Of a stretch of DNA of 47,319 nt, positions 42,336 through 47,319 are shown one piece after another. The stretch lies in NCBI GenBank assembly GCA_030600655.1, contig JAUVLP010000007.1, forward strand, positions 1 to 47,319, read 5' to 3'. Numbering within the stretch: position 1 is the first letter of the stretch; every line of letters begins with the position of its first letter. This DNA is from Candidatus Eiseniibacteriota bacterium (GTDB lineage Bacteria; Joyebacterota; Joyebacteria; Joyebacterales; Joyebacteraceae). The notes beneath the pieces are model-generated. The model was not told the DNA's origin, searched no databases, and saw only the letters and a program-made list of their open reading frames with translations. A program made the translations under genes and the position numbers.

Positions 42336-42584
42336 ATGTGTCTGGCAGTGCCGGGTAGGATTAAGTCAATAGAGAGCGGCGTCGCGAAGGTCGACTTCGG
42401 AGGGATTTCGCAGGAGGCGAACCTGACGCTCGTCCCAGAGGTGAAGGTTGGTGACTACGTTCTTGTCCACGCCGGTTTCGCGATCCAGCGGCTCGACGAG
42501 GCGGAGGCGGAGGAGACGCTGCGTCTCTTCCAGGAGCTGGCCGAGGCTGCCGACAGGGAAGAGCGTGAGAGGCTCAAGAGATGA
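42336..42584 (+). CDS. hypC: hydrogenase maturation chaperone HypC
   Basis: 82 residues starting MCLAVPGRI. HypC is the small chaperone that, with HypD, carries iron with CN and CO ligands to the hydrogenase large subunit; Cys2 is the essential ligand and is present. The core FGGISQEANLTLVPEVKVGDYVLVHAGFAI is typical, followed by an acidic and helical C-terminus (DEAEAEETLRLFQELAEAADREE). The stop overlaps hypD as ATGA (42581-42584). Confidence 0.95.
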   Translation: MCLAVPGRIKSIESGVAKVDFGGISQEANLTLVPEVKVGDYVLVHAGFAIQRLDEAEAEETLRLFQELAEAADREERERLKR

Positions 42585-43720
42585 CCGATCCAGTCATGGA
42601 AGTCGAGTCGTGTTGGTCTGAGTCCGCGGCCCGGGTTCTTCTTGGGCGGATAGAGCGTCTTCTGAAGAGAGCGGGTGCTACGGCGAATGAGCCCGTCGCC
42701 CTGATGGAGGTATGTGGGACCCACACGGTCGCTATCTCTCGCTTCGGCCTGAGGTCGCTTCTTCCGGATTCACTGAGGCTTCTCTCTGGTCCTGGGTGTC
42801 CAGTCTGCGTCACGCCGCTCATTGAGATAGATAGATCGGTCGTGGCTGCGGAGACGCCCGGCACGATCGTCGTGACATTCGGCGACATGATGCGTGTCCC
42901 GGGATCGCGGTCCTCTCTGGAGGGGGCGCGCACGGACGGAGCCGACATCAGGATCGTCTACAATCCGATGGATTCGCTTCAGATCGCACGGCAGAATCCA
43001 GGACATGAGATCGTCTTCCTCGGTGTAGGTTTTGAGACGACTTCACCGACGATCGCGGCGACGGTCGTGGCTGCGGAGCGAGAGGGACTGGGCAACTTTT
43101 CCATTCTCCCGTTCTTCAAGACCGTTCCCGGGGCGCTCGATATGCTGGCGGGGATTCCGGATCGTCCTCTCGACGGTTTCATCTGCCCTGGGCATGCGAG
43201 TGTCATCATCGGCGCCAATGCGTACGAGCCGGTGGCTCGCAACCGCAACATGCCTTGTGTCGTGGTGGGGTTTGAACCACTTGATATACTCTCAGGCATT
43301 GAGGCGCTGCTGCAACAGGTGGCCGCCATCAGAACGAATCAGGGTGACGCCAAGGTGGAGGTGCGATACAAGAGGGCCGTAACGGATGAGGGCAACGTCG
43401 CGGCGCAGGAACTCCTGCGAAAGGTGTTCCAGCCGTGCGACGCAGAGTGGCGCGGCATCGGCATCATTTCTGGAAGCGGCCACGATCTGAGCGAGCGCTA
43501 CCGGAGGTTCGACGCGCGGGAACGACTGTTGCTTGAGGTGGCGGAACCCGTTGAACAACCGGGCTGCATCTGCGGGGAGATCATGCTGGGACGCAGGCTA
43601 CCGACTGATTGTCCGCTCTTCGGTGGGGAATGCACGCCAAGGCGACCGGTCGGTCCGTGTATGGTGTCTACTGAGGGGTCGTGCGCCGCGTTCTACAAGT
43701 ACGAAAGAGATGTGGCGTAG
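42581..43720 (+). CDS. hypD: hydrogenase maturation protein HypD
   Basis: HypD is the [4Fe-4S] scaffold on which the Fe(CN)2CO group is assembled with HypC. The 379 residues show LMEVCGTHT near residue 43, the redox motif GPGCPVCVTP, FGDMMRVPG, FLGVGFETTSPT, GFICPGHAS and a C-terminal Cys-rich block CICGEIMLGRR...CPLFGGECTP...GPCMVSTEGSCAAFY that supplies the cluster ligands. The ATG overlaps the hypC stop. Length and motifs fit the family. Confidence 0.97.
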   Translation: MTDPVMEVESCWSESAARVLLGRIERLLKRAGATANEPVALMEVCGTHTVAISRFGLRSLLPDSLRLLSGPGCPVCVTPLIEIDRSVVAAETPGTIVVTFGDMMRVPGSRSSLEGARTDGADIRIVYNPMDSLQIARQNPGHEIVFLGVGFETTSPTIAATVVAAEREGLGNFSILPFFKTVPGALDMLAGIPDRPLDGFICPGHASVIIGANAYEPVARNRNMPCVVVGFEPLDILSGIEALLQQVAAIRTNQGDAKVEVRYKRAVTDEGNVAAQELLRKVFQPCDAEWRGIGIISGSGHDLSERYRRFDARERLLLEVAEPVEQPGCICGEIMLGRRLPTDCPLFGGECTPRRPVGPCMVSTEGSCAAFYKYERDVA

Positions 43721-43759
43721 ATAATCAGGCGCAGGGACTGTGGTGCGCGCAGGTGTGCC

Positions 43760-44818
43760 ATGGGACATGGGCGCACCGAGAGAGGCGGCACATTGGGCAA
43801 CGACGACAGGGTGAAGCTGGCGCACGGCAGCGGCGGCGCACTCATGCACGAACTGATCGAAAATCTGATCGTTGCGCGGCTCGCGAACCCCATCCTTGAG
43901 TCACTCGACGACTCCGCGGAGCTTCCGGACCTGGGCGGCCATAGACTCGAAGGTGGGCGCGTCGCGTTCACAACCGACTCGTATGTCGTGCAGCCGCTGT
44001 TCTTCCCCGGTGGAGACATAGGAAAGCTTGCCGTGGCGGGTACCGTCAACGACCTCTCCATGAAAGGAGCGACACCTCTTTACCTCACGCTCGGCCTGAT
44101 CATTGAAGAGGGACTCAAGCTCTCGGTGCTCGAAGAGATCATCGACTCGATTGCGGAAGCAGCCGAAGCTGCCGGAGTATCTATCGCCGCCGGCGACACG
44201 AAGGTCGTGGAACATGGGGCGGTAGGCGGCATCATAATCAACACTGCCGGTATCGGTGTCATCCGTGATGGCGTGTCGATCTCCGCCGTGCGCGCTCAAG
44301 AGGGCGATGTCGTAATTCTCTCCGGAACGATCGGGGATCACGAGACCGCCATTCTGATCGCGCGTGAGGAGCTCAGGTTGGATGAGGTTATTGAGAGCGA
44401 TTGCGCGTGTCTGAATGGGCTCGTTGAAACACTGCTTCGTGCTTGTCCGGACGTTCACGTGCTCAGGGACCCGACGCGGGGAGGTCTTGGAACCACGCTT
44501 AACGAGATCGCGTCGAAGTCCGGCCTTGGGATCACGATTCGAGAAGCGGACATTCCGGTAGCAGAAAAGGTCCGTGCCGTCTGTAGCATACTCGGTTACG
44601 ATCCCATCTATATGGCGAACGAGGGAAAGTTGATAGCCATAGTTCCCCAGGACGGCGCCGATGCGGTTCTGGAGGCGATGCGGTCGCACCCCCTCGGCCT
44701 TGAAGCCAGAGCAATAGGGACTGTTGGTGGGAAGCCCGGGGTCTACATGAGAACCGAAGTGGGGGGTCTGAGACCTATAGTGATGCTGGAGGGTGTCCAA
44801 CTGCCGCGAATCTGCTAG
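43760..44818 (+). CDS. hypE: hydrogenase maturation protein HypE
   Basis: HypE dehydrates the carbamoyl group placed on its C-terminal Cys by HypF, giving thiocyanate that donates cyanide to iron. The 352 residues show the PurM-like fold: LAHGSGGALMHELI, ELPDLGG near the ATP site, FTTDSYVVQPLFFPGGDIGKLAVAGTVNDLSMKGA, AAGDTKVVEHG, LRDPTRGGLGTTLNEIA, and the required C-terminal PRIC with Cys last. The start at 43760 has only AGGTG upstream; a TTG at 43793 is an alternative that keeps all motifs. Confidence 0.97.
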   Translation: MGHGRTERGGTLGNDDRVKLAHGSGGALMHELIENLIVARLANPILESLDDSAELPDLGGHRLEGGRVAFTTDSYVVQPLFFPGGDIGKLAVAGTVNDLSMKGATPLYLTLGLIIEEGLKLSVLEEIIDSIAEAAEAAGVSIAAGDTKVVEHGAVGGIIINTAGIGVIRDGVSISAVRAQEGDVVILSGTIGDHETAILIAREELRLDEVIESDCACLNGLVETLLRACPDVHVLRDPTRGGLGTTLNEIASKSGLGITIREADIPVAEKVRAVCSILGYDPIYMANEGKLIAIVPQDGADAVLEAMRSHPLGLEARAIGTVGGKPGVYMRTEVGGLRPIVMLEGVQLPRIC

Positions 44819-44826
44819 GTATCGAG

Positions 44827-44871
44827 GCGAATGCCGCCACTGCGAATGCCGCCACTGCGGATGCCGCCACT
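44827..44871 (+). repeat. three 15-bp tandem repeats between hypE and hypA
   Basis: GCGAATGCCGCCACT, twice exactly and once as GCGGATGCCGCCACT, occupies 44827-44871 in the 112-bp gap between hypE and hypA. It is likely a slippage product and could form alternating GC-rich RNA turns. Confidence 0.9.
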
Positions 44872-44930
44872 GTGGCCGCAGGCCGGCGCGGAGATTGCCA
44901 CTCTGACCTGCTGTGCCGCGAGGAGCTTTC

Positions 44931-45278
44931 GTGCACGAACTCTCGATCTGCCAGAGTATGCTTGAGATCGTCGAGAAAACGATGGCTGAGCATCCGGACG
45001 CAACACTGGAGCGCATCTTCCTTGATATCGGGAGGGGTTCGACTGTCGAGTCGACTCTTCTGAGTGAAGCGTTTGAAGTGATTACGTCCGGGGGGCCATA
45101 TGAGAAGGTCGAACTCGTGATCAATGATATACCGATCGCCGGCCGTTGCCGCTCGTGCGAGCGTGATTTCACCTACGAAGAGTTTGCGCTGGGATGTCCG
45201 TCGTGCGGTTCGACCGACATCGAGATACACTCCGGTCTTGAACTGGACATCAAGCACCTCGAGATAGACGAGGGCTAG
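44931..45278 (+). CDS. hypA: nickel metallochaperone HypA
   Basis: HypA brings nickel to the hydrogenase precursor together with HypB. The start must give Met-His-Glu because His2 is a nickel ligand, so the GTG at 44931 is the start; AGGAG lies 5 bases upstream. The 115 residues read HELSICQSMLEIVEKT, then a zinc site CRSC...CPSC near residues 73-90, and end EIDEG. Its TAG stop overlaps a GTG that could begin hypB. Confidence 0.96.
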   Translation: MHELSICQSMLEIVEKTMAEHPDATLERIFLDIGRGSTVESTLLSEAFEVITSGGPYEKVELVINDIPIAGRCRSCERDFTYEEFALGCPSCGSTDIEIHSGLELDIKHLEIDEG

Positions 45279-45289
45279 TGGAGGGAACC

Positions 45290-45970
45290 GTGTCAAAGGT
45301 CGATATCGAAAAGAAGATCCTTAGTGCGAATGATCGCGTTGCTATCGAGAACCGGCAGACGTTCGCCGAGGCGGGGCTCCTGGTGTTCAATATCATAAGT
45401 TCGCCTGGATCGGGGAAGACCACGTTGCTCGAGGCCACGCTCGACCGGCTCGCCGCCGAGATGAAGATTCTGGTGATCGAAGGCGATGTCAGCACTGAGC
45501 GCGACATGGATCGCGTCCGAGCTCACGGGGCAGACGGGATACAGATAAACACGGGTGGGGGTTGTCACCTGAGCGCGAAGATGATCAGTGGGGTGCTGGG
45601 TGGACTCGCCCTTGAAGCAGCAGACATTGTTTTCATAGAGAACGTTGGCAATCTCATCTGTCCGTCGACGTACGATCTCGGCGAGGATATCCGTATGGTG
45701 CTGCTTTCGACTGCCGAGGGCGACGACAAACCGATGAAGTATCCATCCATTTTTCACGAGGCGGAACTCGCCATCATTACGAAGATCGATCTCCTTCCAT
45801 ATCTCGAATTCGATATCGAGAAGGTAGGAACGGAAATACGCGTCCTGAATCCCGAGTGCGAAATACTCGAGCTCTCTGCTCTCAAGGGAGAGGGGATGGA
45901 CACGTGGATAGAGTGGATCAGAAAGCGGCTTGAGATGAAGCGTGCGGCGAGCTCCGCCGCCGGGGAGTGA
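45290..45970 (+). CDS. hypB: hydrogenase nickel-incorporation GTPase HypB
   Basis: HypB is a dimeric GTPase that delivers nickel with HypA. The 226 residues show the P-loop SSPGSGKTT, switch motif EGDVSTERD, GGGCHLSAKM with the Cys-His metal ligands, a second Cys in NLICPSTYDLGE, and the guanine-specificity NKxD equivalent ITKIDLLPY. It lacks the N-terminal His-rich nickel store and the CxxCGC site of some homologues. GTG at 45290 is preferred (GGAGG 5 bases upstream) over the overlapping GTG at 45278. Confidence 0.96.
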   Translation: MSKVDIEKKILSANDRVAIENRQTFAEAGLLVFNIISSPGSGKTTLLEATLDRLAAEMKILVIEGDVSTERDMDRVRAHGADGIQINTGGGCHLSAKMISGVLGGLALEAADIVFIENVGNLICPSTYDLGEDIRMVLLSTAEGDDKPMKYPSIFHEAELAIITKIDLLPYLEFDIEKVGTEIRVLNPECEILELSALKGEGMDTWIEWIRKRLEMKRAASSAAGE

Positions 45971-45977
45971 GATAAGC

Positions 45978-47126
45978 GTGCTGGGTCCCATACCGCTCGT
46001 GGTGCTTGTGCCGCTCGTTCTTCTCGTGGCAGCACTTTTTCTGCAGAGGTTTCGCAATTGGCTCACGTCGATGCAGACGGCCATCAGGCTCTTGGTCGCC
46101 ATGGCCGTTATCTCGATGGTGGGCGTTCTCATCGGCCAGCGGCTTCCTCCGGAAGCCTACACGGAGCGATACGGAGATGTTATTGGTTTTCTCATTTTCC
46201 ACTCCGGTCTGGCGAATGTTTTCAGGACCTGGTACTTCGCGCTCCTCGGTGCGCTCGTCGTTGCCTCCACGATCACATGCACGCTTCGCCGCATTGTCCG
46301 GCTTGTCAGAAGTCCCGGGCGGCGGATCTCCGCGACGGGTTCACTCCTGACCCATCTTTCCATCGCACTGATCGCAGCGTCCGGTCTGGTGACGGCGCTT
46401 GCGGGCTTCAAGTACCCGGCTCCGCGCTATCTTGAAGCGGGAGACATGATCGAGGTTCCTGAAGGAGGATTCTCCATTCGCGTCGACGCGGCGCGCACGG
46501 AATTCACGGAAGACGGGAGCTTAAGCGAGTATCTGACTGAAGTGACGGTATTCGAAGAAGGGACGGAGGTCGGCAAGCATCGCATTGAAGTCAACCACCC
46601 GCTCAATCACCGTGGGATTGGCGTCTATCAATATGAGATGCTGCCATCGTCCAAATCCATAGAGCGCGCATTCATCGGCGTAGTAGTTCCGGTACCGGAT
46701 GGGGCGCCGCTGCACAGGGATATTTCTGTGGAGCCCGGGGAGATTGCGGAGATCGAAGGTACCGATCTGAGCCTCAAAGTGCTGGAGTTCCTTGCTGACT
46801 TCACCTACGATATCGAGACTGGAACCGCTGGACTGGCCTCTATCAGACACGACAACCCGGCGGTGCTTGTGGAGTTGCTGGAAGCGGGGGAGCTGGTAGT
46901 CGTACGCTGGTTCTTCATGGGACGACACGCCGGTCATCGCGACGACAGCGACCTCCCATGTCGTATCTTCTTCCTGGACTACATCCCCGACTTCGACAAT
47001 GGGCTGACGCGCTTCGAGTATGCGAGACAGCCTGGCACGCCTCTTCTTTTCGCAGGGCTTGGGATTCTCTCTCTGGGACTCTGTCTGACGCTCTGGACGA
47101 GGCGTCCACCGGGAGCTGGGAGGTAG
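45978..47126 (+). CDS. resB: ResB-like cytochrome c biogenesis protein
   Basis: About 382 residues. Four membrane segments surround a large periplasmic loop: VVLVPLVLLVAALFLQ, AIRLLVAMAVISMVGVLIG, WYFALLGALVVASTITCTLRRI, and a final FAGLGILSLGLCLTLWTRR near the C-terminus, with HLSIALIAASGLVTALAGF between. The loop has SLKVLEFLADFTYDIETG and NHPLNHRGIGVYQYEM, typical of ResB/CcsB, the partner of CcsA in system II cytochrome c maturation, which holds reduced apocytochrome and helps move haem. GTG at 45978 is used; GGGAG lies 10 bases upstream. GTG at 45942 overlaps hypB and is an alternative. It follows hypB by 7 bases and may be in the same operon. Confidence 0.88.
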   Translation: MLGPIPLVVLVPLVLLVAALFLQRFRNWLTSMQTAIRLLVAMAVISMVGVLIGQRLPPEAYTERYGDVIGFLIFHSGLANVFRTWYFALLGALVVASTITCTLRRIVRLVRSPGRRISATGSLLTHLSIALIAASGLVTALAGFKYPAPRYLEAGDMIEVPEGGFSIRVDAARTEFTEDGSLSEYLTEVTVFEEGTEVGKHRIEVNHPLNHRGIGVYQYEMLPSSKSIERAFIGVVVPVPDGAPLHRDISVEPGEIAEIEGTDLSLKVLEFLADFTYDIETGTAGLASIRHDNPAVLVELLEAGELVVVRWFFMGRHAGHRDDSDLPCRIFFLDYIPDFDNGLTRFEYARQPGTPLLFAGLGILSLGLCLTLWTRRPPGAGR

Positions 47127-47132
47127 CTGTAA

Positions 47133-47319
47133 TGAGTGCAAGACCAGACCTGATCTTTTTCTGGGTAGCTCTATGGAGCTATCTGGTTGCCACGATAGGA
47201 GCTTGCATCTATGCAGGCACGCGTAAATCGAGCGTCCGCGGCATTGTGTACGGGATAACCTTCATCGGTCTGGCCTCTCAGACAGTCGCCCTGGGTGTGC
47301 GATGGGTAGCATCCGGGCA
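47133..47319 (+). CDS. ccsA: CcsA-like cytochrome c assembly protein, 3' end beyond the window
   Basis: The first 62 codons of a gene cut by the right edge. After MSARPDLIFF comes a membrane segment with LWSYLVATIGACIYAG, a basic loop RKSSVRG, and a second segment IVYGITFIGLASQTVALGVRWVASG. The last motif, RW(V/L)ASG, is a hallmark of CcsA/ResC-type haem handling proteins. GGGAGG lies 8 bases before the ATG, and it starts 6 bases after resB. As partner of ResB it would form the CcsBA haem-lyase. The partial sequence limits certainty. Confidence 0.75.

Noticed and set aside
43901-45172. 423-codon minus-strand frame with QWRHSQWRHS repeats
   Set aside because: Shadow of hypE and hypA; the repeated peptide only reflects the 15-bp repeat.
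1-47319. tRNA, rRNA, CRISPR, transposon or phage genes
   Set aside because: I looked for cloverleaf-like stems, regular spaced repeats, transposase and integrase motifs on both strands and saw none.

Overview
The window is a GC-rich chromosomal segment of a Gram-negative bacterium. Several things suggest an uncultured lineage of the Fibrobacteres-Chlorobi-Bacteroidetes (FCB) type, for example Eisenbacteria, Krumholzibacteriota or Latescibacterota. Three large exported proteins (a C25 gingipain-type peptidase, a subtilase and a beta-helix protein) end in FlgD-like, PNPF-containing tails. There is also a C25 peptidase, a patatin-beta-barrel fusion and a DUF4159/DUF4175 operon. The phylum is inferred, not proven. 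I see no rRNA, tRNA, CRISPR array, transposase, integrase or phage gene, so this reads as ordinary backbone plus a secreted-protein region.

Layout. 1-5984: a small tandem repeat, a lipoprotein, a YibQ-type polysaccharide deacetylase, pdxJ, secD and secF. 6082-13388: a tight four-gene envelope operon (DUF4159, DUF4175 coiled-coil, TPR, and a protein usually mislabelled asparagine synthetase B). 13411-21404: housekeeping genes, namely a TPR-thioredoxin fusion (minus strand), endonuclease V, a zinc ribbon, a HAD phosphatase, acpS, the NAD(P)HX repair enzyme, an M20 amidohydrolase and thiL. 21423-25920: exported proteins (beta-helix, C25 peptidase, a barrel-like protein). 25917-29060 (minus): an archaeal-type threonyl-tRNA synthetase and a coupled FmdE-like/ECF S-component pair. 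29178-39402: patatin-barrel protein, then on the minus strand a subtilase with five FN3 repeats and a beta-helix protein with a 1107-bp internal duplication. 39750-47319: hypF-C-D-E-A-B, the complete [NiFe]-hydrogenase maturation set, running into resB and the start of a ccsA-like cytochrome c assembly gene.

Working together. SecDF would help drive export of the many signal-peptide proteins here. The Hyp proteins build the Ni-Fe(CN)2CO centre, but no hydrogenase structural gene is in view; the adjoining ResB/CcsA genes attach haem to c-type cytochromes, so the right end looks like a redox-enzyme assembly region. Many genes overlap by 4 bp (ATGA or GTGA), indicating translational coupling. I could place ten sigma70-like promoters by eye, nine of them with a -35 box at 17-bp spacing and one from its -10 box alone; they help decide several starts.

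Most unusual items: a strong hairpin that buries the Shine-Dalgarno of the C25 peptidase gene; palindromes at the promoters of the two large minus-strand exported proteins; the DUF4159-DUF4175-TPR-AsnB-like operon, which has two proteins sharing a GGF motif; the archaeal-type ThrRS; the FmdE/ECF pair; a short shared C-terminal motif (W/F-G-x-I/L-K-x-L/M) on two exported proteins; and 20-bp tandem repeats in front of hypC.
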